Source: Meloidogyne chitwoodi (lineage: Eukaryota > Nematoda > Chromadorea > Rhabditida > Meloidogynidae). From it: 64,000 nt of DNA. The translations under genes were made by a program, and so were the position numbers. Below the pieces are notes generated by a model. The model saw only the letters and a program-made list of their open reading frames with translations. It did not search any database and was not told the DNA's origin. Positions 48,985-59,830 of the stretch are shown piece after piece (within the stretch, counting starts at the first letter, position 1; every line of letters starts with the position of its first letter). The stretch is taken from positions 744,001 to 808,000 of the forward strand of contig JACZZP010000011.1 of the NCBI GenBank assembly GCA_015183035.1, read 5' to 3'.

Positions 48985-50923
48985 ATGAAGGTAAAAGATT
49001 ATAAATACAATAACATTTTAGTAATTTAAATAAATTTAGTTGATAACACTAATTTTGTTAATAATATGTAAGATCATTACAACGGAAGCACAACGAAATT
49101 GTTTAAATCCAATTGTTTTATTAAATAATGTTAGAGAATTTTTAAAATTTAAATTATCATTATAAATTTCAAATTTTATGAATAATTAAAATAATTTGTT
49201 ATTAAGACAGTTCCACAAATAATTAATTTGGCGAAGGAAGGATTTGGACAAGGATTTTTATCAGGCAAAAAAATAATAATTGTTGGAATACCTACTAACC
49301 AGACAAACCAATTTGCCATTAACTTAGCAAATGATGGGGAATTATTTAAAACTGCTCAAGTTGCGTTTCATTTCAATCCACGTTTTAATGAAGAAGTTGT
49401 AAGGAATTAAATAATAATAAAATAATAATTCTAATATTTATTCAAAAATAGTCAAATATTTAAATTATTTAAAGGTTGTTCGAAACAGTTGGAAAAAAAG
49501 AGATAGATGGGGACCTGAAGAACGTTCTGGTGGTTTTCCATTTAATATTGGCCAAATATTTGTTTTGGAATTTGATTCTAATTCATTTAGGTACCCTGAA
49601 ATAAATGTAAAATTTTTTTTATTAATTTTAAAGATTTAAAAAAATTCATTAATACATACTTAAACTTTAAGAGGTCGGTTTAGTGTATGGCTTCAGAGCT
49701 CGGAACATGTAATATCAATCATTCGAAGGAACTTGATAGTTTAAGTGAACACCCCATTTATTCGCAAGAAAATATTCTATAACAACAATGACTTCAAGAT
49801 AAAATATTTTCTCGCTAATATATGGGAGTACATAAACTAGACAAGCTTCCATTCAATTCCTTTCATCGAGCTGAACACGAACGAATATAAAAGAATTTCT
49901 TGCGGGAGGAAAAAATTCGCCGTTTTGAGCTCGGACACCATATACTAAACTAAAACCATAAATAAATTATTTTGAAAAGTGAATTTTTAGTAAATTATTT
50001 TAGTTAAATTAATCCATGAAATGATAAAAATAAAAATTATTATCAAATTAATTTTATTTATTTATTATAGATATATGTAAACAATAAATATTTTGTATTG
50101 TATCGTCGTTTATATTTAACAGAATTTTTTTATGGAGTAAGTCAATTAGAAATTACTGGTTCAATTAAATTAATTTCTATAACATTATGTGGCAACCCTC
50201 CACCACAACCTCCTCCATTATGTGAAGAGCCAATTGTTTTTCCAAATGTGGTAAAATAAAAATTTAAAAATATCTAACTTTAATTAATATTTAATATTTA
50301 ATTAAGAATGTACCAGTAAATTATGATTTTGTAAAAATTGGATTTGGAATTGGTTTTCTTCCAAAAAAGAAGATTACAATTATTGGAACACCTATTATTA
50401 ATGAATATGGAAGACCAAAAGATTTTTTAATTAATATGGGAGAGAGTGGTGTTATGGAAAAAAATGCTTCTATTTTATTTAGTTTCAATGCACGTTTTGA
50501 TAATAAAACTGTATATAATTATTAAATAATTAATAAAATATATATTTACAATTTAATAAAAAGGTTGTTCGAAATACTTGGACAAAAGAAAAAGGATGGG
50601 GATATGAAGAAAGTTATGGAGGTTTTCATTTTCATTTGATCAGACATTTGTTTTGGAAATTTTTACAGAACATAATGATACAATAAATGTAAGATTTTAG
50701 TTTATTTTTCCGCAGACATACATATACTACAAATTAATCTCAAATATAAACTTTCCCTTCACCTATGGAAGATTAATTTTTTTAAATATTTTAATTTTAG
50801 GTAAATGTCAACTACAAATCATTTATAAGTTTTATCCGTTTTGATTTAACCAAAGTAAGTCAAATTGAAATTTCTAGAGCAATTAAAGTTAGCGCTGTTG
50901 TTTTTTGCAAAAAATATAATTAA
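48985..50923 (+). pseudogene. Secreted tandem-repeat galectin F with a frameshift
   Basis: Eight exons (48985-48990, 49040-49129, 49207-49398, 49475-49606, 50071-50250, 50307-50510, 50564-50688, 50801-50923). Exon 1 codes only Met-Lys. Signal peptide MKLITLILLIICKIITTEA. CRD1 keeps the sugar-binding set: HFNPRF, VVRNSW and WGPEER. CRD2 is weaker (FNARF, RNTW, WGYEES). The domains are joined by a Cys/Pro linker (LCGNPPPQPPPLCEE). Exon 7 is 125 bp, while the homologous exon in galectin G is 126 bp. One base is missing near 50622-50640, which puts a stop before the end of CRD2. The product would keep CRD1 and lose most of CRD2. It may be a recent pseudogene or a sequence error. Intron 4 contains an inverted-repeat element. 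Confidence 0.8.
49678..49964. mobile_element. Inverted-repeat element in galectin F intron 4
   Basis: Left end GGTTTAGTGTATGGCTTCAG then AGCTCGGAAC; right end GAGCTCGGACACCATATACT then AAAC. The arms are complementary over about 28 bp with a few changes. The inside has mixed composition, unlike the A+T-rich intron, and no open frame. Target duplication not found. Galectin G lacks it in the corresponding intron. Confidence 0.6.
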
Positions 50924-51913
50924 AGAGAATAATATAGGTATTAATTGAAAATAATTAAAAATATATTTTGTATAATTGAATATATTTATCTTTTACTTTG
51001 TGTGGTGTTTAATAAATAAATAATATAAAAAAAGTAAAAATAATAATTTGTTTTTTTTGTTGCCTTATCAAATTCATATTAAAAAAATTTTTAACTTATG
51101 GTTCGGTCCCAAATATAGGTCCCGATGAGTGACAGGGAGTGTCAAATTGGTTAATAAATAAGGCAAATAAATTTTTATTGGCAAATTTCCCTCTATCCTC
51201 TCTCTCTTATGTGATTTTTGGCCAACCATACCTCTAAAATCGAAATAATTTATTAATTATTTTATTTAATTTTTTTAATAAAATAAAAAAACTTGTTTAT
51301 TTTTTAGGTAAATTATTAAAAGCGATATTTCTGAAATTTTGATATATTAATTTATTAATTTTTAAATAAAACAAACTGTTCAAGTAAAACATTATTTTTC
51401 ATAAGTTTAAGTTTAAATTTTTTTGTTTGTTTTATTACTAAATAATTTAATTTTTAAATTTATATTCTTTAAAACTGAATTTTGAACATTTATTTAAAAA
51501 AAGTCTAGCCATTTTAACTTCAATATTTATATAAAAAACTACTTTTTTTATATACCTAAATATAAAAAATAGTATTAATAAAAATGTTATTTAAAAAAAA
51601 TTTTAAATCTTTCATCATTTATATTTTTTCTAAAAAATATTTCATAATAGATTAAAAAATTAAATTTTATTTCTTTTTTGTATTTTAATTAAATGCCCTT
51701 TTAGTCTTTGAAAATAAATAAAAAGACACATGATTTTCATTTAATGCACTTATATGTAGAGTAAAAAAATATTTTTCAGACATTATATAAAATAAAATTA
51801 TTTAAAAAAAATATTTTTTTATAAATATTTTTAAAAAATAAAAATTTAAATATTATTAATTTAATTAATTAAAAAAATTTAATTTTATTTTAATTTAGAT
51901 AAATCTTTAAAAA
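50924..51913. other. Intergenic stretch
   Basis: A+T-rich spacer between galectin F and the large poly(A)-polymerase-fold gene, with a less biased patch at 51100-51240. No gene is supported. Confidence 0.5.
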
Positions 51914-54900
51914 ATGAAAATAAATTATTTTAATTTAATTTCAATATTATTATTTATTTTAATTTTAAAAAATAAAAATAATGCAATGGATTTAAATAAA
52001 AATGATTTAATATCTTCAAACTTAAATATGTCTCTTGATGATAAATTTTATTTTCAAATAAAGCCCTTGTCTGATGATTATAAAATATTTTTTAAAAATT
52101 TTGAGGAAGGAAATGTTGAATTATTTAAAAATATTTTAATTAAAGTTATTTCAACATATTATTTTCATTTTATAAAAAGTTTAACAGAAAATACTGAAGA
52201 AGAATCTTCTGCTTATTTAATTTATAAAAAAATTGTTGAAAATGATTTAGGATGGAATGAAAAATTTGGAAAAAAATTTAATGAACATATTAATAAAGCT
52301 AAATTATTAAAAAATAAATTAAATAATTTAAATAATGAAAAAATTAAATTTTGTGAATTACATAAATATTTAGAATTATTATTAAAAGATAAAGAACTTT
52401 TGAAAAATAATGAATGGAAAAATAAATTAATGGGAGTATTAAATATATATGTAATTTTTTTAAGTTATAATTAATCTAAATTTTTTTATTAATTTTTAAA
52501 AATAATAATTTGGTATTTTCTGGGGATTTAATAAATATTGGGAGTCAGACCCTCTAAATATCCAAACCAAAAATTAAGTTTATCATTCCTTTGATTTGTA
52601 CAATATTATAAATATTAAACTTAAAAATAATATAATAATTCATATAATTTTAAGGAAAAACAACCTTTTGGAATTATTAACTGTCAAAATGAACAAAAAC
52701 TTGAAAAAATTATTAATGAATATATTTTAACTAATCGAATAATTCAATTTAATAATTTAAATTTTTTAAATCTTAAAATTTTGTTAGAAAAGAATGAAGA
52801 ATTTATTAATTTTATTAAAAATCAAAATCCACCAAAAAAAGCATTTTTGGATTTACTTGGCCCAACGTTACTTTTCCAGCTTGAAGATTTTTTCCCAAAA
52901 TTATTGAAAATAAGTAAGAAATTTTTAATTTAATATAATTTAAAAAAATGCAAACAAATCAACACAAAAATTGCGCGAAGCTCGTCCTAAACAATTAAAG
53001 TATTTATAATTCTAAAAAATTTTTATCCAAAAATATTTAAATAATTCCCAACTTTTTTAATAATATTACTCTCAACGGCTCCCGGAAAATTGGGCAGTGG
53101 AAAATTGGGCAGTGAAGAAACAGTACATAAACTTAAAAGAAAATACAAAAATACATGAAAATTCAAAAATAATGGAAAATACAAAAATACAGGAAAAATA
53201 CAAAAATACAAGGAATAAAAAACACTTAAAAAATGTGCTACTGATAGTTGTATTAGATGTGTTTTTGTATTTTCCATTATTTTTCAATTTTCATGTATTT
53301 TTGTATTTTCTTTTAAGTTTACGTACTGTTCTTCACTGCCCACTTTTCCACTGCCCAATATTCCACTGCCCAATTTTCCTGGCATGCTCTCAACAACATC
53401 CTGTAACAAATTAACCTAAAACACTTTGCATTCACTATTTATAAAATAAAAAGCGCTTAGTAGAAGACTTTTTGGACTATTCATTATTATTAAAAATAAT
53501 TAAAAAAATTTTTTTTTAGATGAAATGCTTCCTGAGGTTCGTTGGAGACTTTATGAGTATGTATTAAAATTAGAATATAATGATGAGAATGTAGATATTT
53601 ATGAAAGAAGTGTTGATAATCAGGCTTATTTACCTATTGAATATCGTCTTCATATGACAATATTATTAAGAGATAATATTATTAAGGAAAATATTTTTTT
53701 TAATAAATTTGATGAAAAAACAGAAATGAAATATTTGGAAATTTTAAGAAAAAAATTTAAAGAAAATCAAGAAAATGCATATTTATGGTTTAAAACAAGG
53801 GATCCTAAATTATTATTAAAATTTTTTTATTTTGAATCATTTTTACATTATAATATTAATCATCTTTATAAAATAACAAAAAAAACTGAAATTAAAAATT
53901 TTGTTGAAGAATTAAATAAAAATATGAAAGAAGCAGAGAAAATAGATCCTAATAATTTTTATTTAACTTTAAGAACATTTCTTAATAATGAACATTTTAA
54001 TTATTTAAAAATTAAATTGTCTAATAATGAGGAATTAAAAGAAAAAATTAAAAGAAATAAATGTGCAAGATTTATTCTTCTTGATTTTTTAGCTAGTTTA
54101 TCAAATTATTCTAAATTAGTTACAGAAATGGAATTAATTGATGAAAAAGGTTTTAATATATTTTACTTTAATAAAAATAAATTTTATTAAAAAACCTCTA
54201 GTCTTATTTAGGGTTAAGTTGGATTAAGATTTGATAATTTTATTATAGATCTCGATCCAGACTCGATAACAATATCAGAAAATTTCTAGATCTACAGAAA
54301 TTGTGAAAATCCGATCTGGATCGATTAACCCTAGTCTTATTAGTTAACAAACATTTTGACAAGTTTTAAACCAAATAAAATAGATATCCTATTAAATATA
54401 ACTGAATTAGTATTAGCGAATTTTAAAAATAAAAAATAATAATTCTTGCTTTGGTTATAAACAAACGAGTCTCAAAAAATTCCTTAAAACTCATTGGAAA
54501 ATGCGTGGTCAAAAAAAAATAAAAATTTAATAATTTTTATTAAAAATTTTATTTGTAATTTAAAAGTATATTTTGGTGATAAACGTATTTCTGATCATTA
54601 TTTAAATGCCTTAATTATTACCAGAAAAGAAGAATTTTATGAAAAAATAAAATATATAAATGAAATAGGTGCAAAATCACTCGTTTGGTTAAAATTTATT
54701 GAAGAAAAAATAAATCCAAAAAATGATGGTAAAGGTGATTGGAAGAGTTTAGAAAATAAAAATATTTTTTCAAAATTTTGGAATGAAAGGAAAATATTTG
54801 ATATTATGGAATATGAAAAAATTTATATTTTAAGATATGAAGATTTAATTAAAGAAGAAAATAAAGTTAATAGTAGATATGAAGAAACTATTAATTTTTT

Positions 54901-57900
54901 AATAAAAGAAATGAATGTGACTGAAGAGGAATATAAAAATGAGGTTTTTTAAAATTATTTTTTTTATAAAATTAAATTTATTAAAAATTTGGTGGTTATA
55001 AAAAAATATTTTAATCATTCAAACATTTGGTATTTTTTATTTATATTCAAAAAGGCTGTAAATTATAATATTTTATTAAAAGGATGAATATACCGGCAAA
55101 TTATTGAAAAGCAATTTGTCGGGTAAACAGAAAATTTCTCTCGGAAGATTTTTGAAAAATTCCTCTTCAGCTGGAGGAATTTTCCGCTTAAGAGGAATTT
55201 TCCAAAGAGGAATTTTCCGGTAATATTTTCTTTGCCAATTTCTATGCAAGGAAGAAAAAAAAGATAAAAAATGCGGACAAAAATTGCGAACTTTTGTGTG
55301 TATAATTAAAAAGTACCAATCATTTTCTAATTAAAAATAGATAATAAAATAATAATAATAATAATTATTATTATTATTATTTTTATCAATCCTTTTTATT
55401 ATTAAAAAATAAAAAACACTTTCTAATTAAAATTTTTCATACTTTTTAATTTTATAATTAAATATTTAAATACTTTTTTATATTTTATTTTTCTAATTAA
55501 TTTTTTTTAAATTTTAGAAAAGAAAGTTTAACAAAAAGAGAATTCAAAAAGGTAAAAATTCAATTGAAGAAATGCTTTTTGATGCAGTAACAAATATTCG
55601 TAATTCTTTTAAAATTTATGAAGAAGAAAAATTAAATATAATAAAGAAATTATATTCTTCAATACAATTTCAAGATTATTCTAATAGAGAAACTACTGAA
55701 TTTTTTAAAAAATGGTTAAAAGAACAAAATTCAATTAGAATAATTAATTTGTTAGAAACAAATGAAATATTTTGGAATTTAATGTTAAATAGAAAAATAG
55801 GTAATAATTAAATAAATAAATATTTATTATATTATTTTAATAATTAATATTTAATCTTTTAATTATTTTATTTTAAAATTAGTATATATTTTAATAATTA
55901 ATTTAAAAACAGATTATTATCTATTTGGCTATTCTTTTGATGAAAATCTTAACAAAATTGTTACCAATGATGGATTTAATAAAATTTTAGATTTATTAAA
56001 TTTTGAAAATTTTAATGAAGTAAAATATAATAAAGGTAAAAATATAATTGAATCTAAAAATGAAGAAGAAAAAGGAGAGGAAAATCAGGTAGAAATAGAT
56101 GAAAATGAAATTTTAATAAATGATAAAAACATTGAAAGATTAAATAATAAAAAGAAAAAAAATAAAAATAAATCAAAAAATCAAAATAAATCTATAATTA
56201 TTAGTAATAAACAAGAAGAAAAATCAGAATTAGGTAAAAATTGAAAATAAAATTTTTTAAATAAAATAATATTTAATTATTAAATAAAGAAAAAATAAAT
56301 ATAAAATATTTTAATTTTATTTAATAAATAAAAAATTATTAAATGAATACAGATCAAGAAAACGTTTACCGGGCAATAAAATAATTAAAACAAAAGTCTA
56401 AATAAATTTGTGAATAAACAATTTGTTTTATTTTTTAATTCAAAAATTAGAATTCGTTTAGGTTATTTTCGTTCTTTTAGTGTTTCTGATAAATAAGGCA
56501 ACTTAAAATAAAAATATAATATTTATTATTTTAGCAATAAAAACAAACAATTCTGTTAAAGAAAATCTTATAAATATGGTATCTGAAGATGAAATAGATA
56601 AAATTTCAAATATTAATAAAAAAGAATTATTAAATGAAAAAGAAAGAAAAGGAAAAGAAATAATTATAGAAAATATTGAATTAATTAAAAAAGAAGAAAT
56701 GAATAATGAATTAATAATAAATAAAAATAATTTAAATAAAAATGAAAATCAACAAAAGATTTGGATTTTAAATGATTTTCTTCATTTAAATGGTCAAAAT
56801 AATATTTTGGATTTATATAAAAAATTAATAGAAGAACCCAAAAAATTAAATAAAGAAAAAAAACTTTTGGATGTAATTGTTTATTTAAATTTAATTGAAA
56901 AACGATTTAATTTAATAAAATATTTGAGAAAATTTCCAAAAATTTATGAATATTTATTTCCAAAAGAAGAAGAAGAAAATGAAAATAAATATATTACAAA
57001 ATTAGAAAGAATATGGGAATTTAAATTAAAAAAAGTTTTTAATAAAAAGGTTTCATTAAATGAATTAATTATAATTGAAAAAGAAATGTATTGCCTTTTG
57101 GTTAATATTATTAAAATAATTAATGGTATTTTTGAAGAAAGATGTAAAAGAGGAAAAGTAGAAGATAATGAACTAATAAAGGTTTTAATAAAAATTGTTT
57201 TAATTATTAAATTCTGATTTAAAGTTTATTTTTGTTAATTCTGATTTAAAGTTTATTTTTGTTATTTCTGATTTAAAGTTTATTTTTGTTAATTCTGATT
57301 TAAAGTTTATTTTTGTTAATTCTGATTTAAAGTTTATTTTTGTTAATTCTGATAAAATAATATGTTCATCTTTTTTATAAGTAATTTATTATAAATTTTA
57401 TAGATAAGAAGAAAAATTCATTTTGAATATTTTTCTGAAATACTTTCAGAATTAGATAGTGAAAGTTGGCAAAATAAAGATGAAAAAAATAAATTAATAA
57501 TTATTAAAGAACTTTTTGAAATAAAAAAAGAAAAAGAAAAATATTGGCTTGAAAAACTTGAAAATCATATAAAAGAATTAAAAATAAGTAAAGAACAATG
57601 GAATTTAGATAATAAAATAAATGGAAAAAATGAATATAATTATTTAAATCCTGAAGGTTTTCAACTGATAAATTTAAATAAAAATAAAGATGAAATATTA
57701 AATAATTTTGATATTGAATTAATTAAATTGAATGAAACAAAAAATGAAGCTAAAAAAATTTTAGAAGCAAAAAATTCATTTATCAATGTATTAAATCAGT
57801 GGAGGTCTAAAAATAAAAATAAAGAAGAATATTTTATTTATGGAACAGATGAATTGGGTATTAATTCAATTGAAAATGTTGAAATAAATGTAGAATTTGA

Positions 57901-59311
57901 AATTAAAGAAGAATCTTCTAAAGAAAAATATTTTGGTTCAAATTCATCTATTTGTCAACCATTACTTTCAATAAATTGCAAAGATAGTTCACTTTACTGT
58001 TTTTTATGTGTAGGGTCCTTAAGCGATTTAGAAGTAATTAATTATTTAATAAATAATTTATTAATAAAAATAATATTAAAATTAATTAATTGTGATATTT
58101 ATTTTTAATTTTTAGATTAATTACAATGATGTACAAAAATATACAAATATTGAAGAACAATATATTAGAGTAAAAATTAAAGGAATTAAATTCATAATTC
58201 AGACAAAAACAAAATTTTTAAGATTTAAAATCTTTGAAGTTTTACAAGAAATGCCTGAAATTAAAAATAACAAATTATTTTCCTCAGCATATGTTGCTTT
58301 AAATTATTGGACAAAAAGTAAGGGAAAATTTAAATTTTCAGTTTTTTTAATATTTTTAAATTAAATTAATTTAGATAATTGGATTAAAGAAGAACGTTTT
58401 GGATATTTTAATGAATTAACAATTATTGTAATGTTAATTAAAATAAAACTTTTATATCCAAATATTTTATTAATTGAATTACTTGAAAGATTCTTTTTGA
58501 CATATCTTACTTGGTAAAATAAAAATATTTTAAATTTAAATTAATTAATTAATTATTTATTTTTAAGGAATTTATCAATACCCATTAAAATAAAAGAAGA
58601 AAAATCTTTTAAAAATTTAAAAAAAGAAAATAAAAATTCAATTATTGTCCTTTCCCCAACAAATCCAGTACAATTATTAACAAATAATATAAATAAATCA
58701 ACTACTAAAATTATTGAAAAAGCAATGTTTGAAGGTTTTTATTATTTAATAAAATAATTAAAATAATATTTTTAAAAGGTTTAAAAACAGTTAGAGAAAT
58801 TAAAAATGAAATTAATAATTCAGAAATAATTTATAATTTTTGGAAAAAATGGATAAAACCAAAGAAATTTTCAGAAATGTATGAACATTTTATTTTAATT
58901 TCCTATAATATACAAAATCCAATAAATAAACAAAAATATAGTGGTTTTATTGAAGAAAAGATTGCTAAAAATATTAATGAATTAATTGAAATAAATAATA
59001 ATTCTGATATTAAATATTATCATTTTGGAATGAACTTAAATATTTGTCAAGAAGAAGATAAACAAATTATGTAATTAATTAATTTATAAAATTAAATTAT
59101 AATATTATTTTATTTTAGTAAAAAATATTGTTTTGGTTGGATAATTGGCATTGAATTATTAAATAAAAAAGAAATTCAAAAATATTTACAAAATCAATTT
59201 CCAATGTTGGTAGATTATGTTAAACAAATTAGAAATGAGATTAAAGAAGATGAATTAAATATAATTTATTTAGACAAGAATATCTATCATAATTTGTTTA
59301 AATATTTTTAG
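51914..59311 (+). CDS. Large secreted protein with a degenerate poly(A) polymerase fold
   Basis: Thirteen exons (51914-52450, 52655-52913, 53520-54149, 54567-54943, 55518-55800, 55913-56233, 56535-57181, 57404-58033, 58116-58317, 58375-58513, 58568-58734, 58779-59070, 59119-59311) close in every phase to 1558 residues. It begins with a signal peptide (MKINYFNLISILLFILILKN). About 1000 helical, K/E/N-rich residues of unknown type follow. From about 1120 the chain follows canonical poly(A) polymerase: YFIYGTDELGINS (for the F-GSY-LGVHT loop), ALNYWTKNNWIKEERFGYFN, LLYPNILLIELLERFFLTYL, LSPTNPVQLLTNNINKSTT (for the ITPAYPQQNSTYNVS-ST block), then an RNA-binding-domain-like end (FIEEKIAKNI, CFGWIIGIELL). 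The catalytic DxD and third Asp are absent. The protein is probably a non-catalytic pseudoenzyme in the secretory pathway. Several introns carry repeats. Confidence 0.75.
53077..53386. mobile_element. Fold-back element with GGCAGTGGAAAAT repeats, copy 2
   Basis: 310 bp, starting GGCTCCCGGAAAATTGGGCA and ending CCAATTTTCCTGGCATG, flanked by CTCTCAAC on both sides (53069-53076, 53387-53394). Subterminal copies of GGGCAGTGGAAAATT and a central palindrome (GAAACAGTACATAAACTTAA facing its complement). It is the same family as 16193-16628 in the opposite direction: one end is GGCTCCCGG and the other CATGCCAGG. Located in intron 2 of the large secreted gene. Confidence 0.85.
54209..54333. mobile_element. 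hAT-like MITE, TAGGGTTAA ends
   Basis: A 125-bp element with termini TAGGGTTAA and TTAACCCTA and the 8-bp duplication GTCTTATT (54201-54208, 54334-54341). The inside has GATCTCGATCCAGACTCGAT and GATCTGGATCGAT motifs, related to the inner repeats of the element at 28006-28202. In intron 3 of the large secreted gene. Confidence 0.85.
55028..55317. mobile_element. GGTAC/GTCCGCAA-family element in intron 4 of the large gene
   Basis: The left end GGTATTTTTTATTTATATTC matches the complement of the right end (GGTACTTTTTAATTATACAC). The right arm carries TGCGGACAAAAATTGCGAAC. The middle has its own hairpin of GAGGAATTTTCC and GGAAAATTCCTC-like repeats (55160-55222). The flanks AAACATTT and AATCATTT are a possible imperfect 8-bp duplication. 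Confidence 0.6.
57207..57352. repeat. 27-bp tandem repeat in intron 7 of the large gene
   Basis: TTCTGATTTAAAGTTTATTT followed by TTGTTAA is repeated five times plus a partial copy. Homogeneity is high, with a single T/A variant. It begins just after the exon 7 donor (57182) and fills most of the intron. Confidence 0.9.
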
Positions 59312-59519
59312 ATAATATTTTTATATGTTTTTGTTTTTTTATTGTAAAAAATTAATAAAATTTTATTAAATTTTATTTTTACATAGTTATAAATTTTTTA
59401 TTGACCCGTGTTTTACTTTATTGAGAATTGGCTGATTTCTTCTTTTTTACCTTCTCATGAGGAAATAGTACAAATATTTAATATAAAGAGAAATGTACAT
59501 ACAATATATCATATATTAG

Positions 59520-59830
59520 TGTCCCAAAAAAAAATCCCCCAGTTTGAATGATGGTTGAAAAATAGAGCTTATTGAGTTATTTTTCGGCAAATAATTTTTA
59601 TTAGGCCAAGAAACAGATTTTTTCAGATATTTTAATAAAAAATACGAGAACGGCTAACGAAGGAAGAGTTATATGAATTTGTTAGGTAACAAGAAAATAA
59701 ATTAGTCTTTTTTAATATTTATTTATTAAACAACACAATGTACAAGATAAATATATATTATTTCGTGGTGAAATTTTATTAACATAGATATTTAAATATT
59801 TTTATTCTTTTCAATTAATATGTTCTCTCT
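59520..59830. repeat. Direct duplication unit downstream of galectin G (first copy)
   Basis: From CCCCC AGTTTGAATGATGG onward, this flank and the following 3' exons of galectin G recur almost unchanged from about 63400. The duplication therefore includes the galectin 3' end and at least 300 bp of downstream DNA. Confidence 0.85.

Noticed and set aside
57207..57352. Regular repeats resembling a CRISPR array
   Set aside because: The units are directly adjacent without spacers, inside an intron of a eukaryotic gene.
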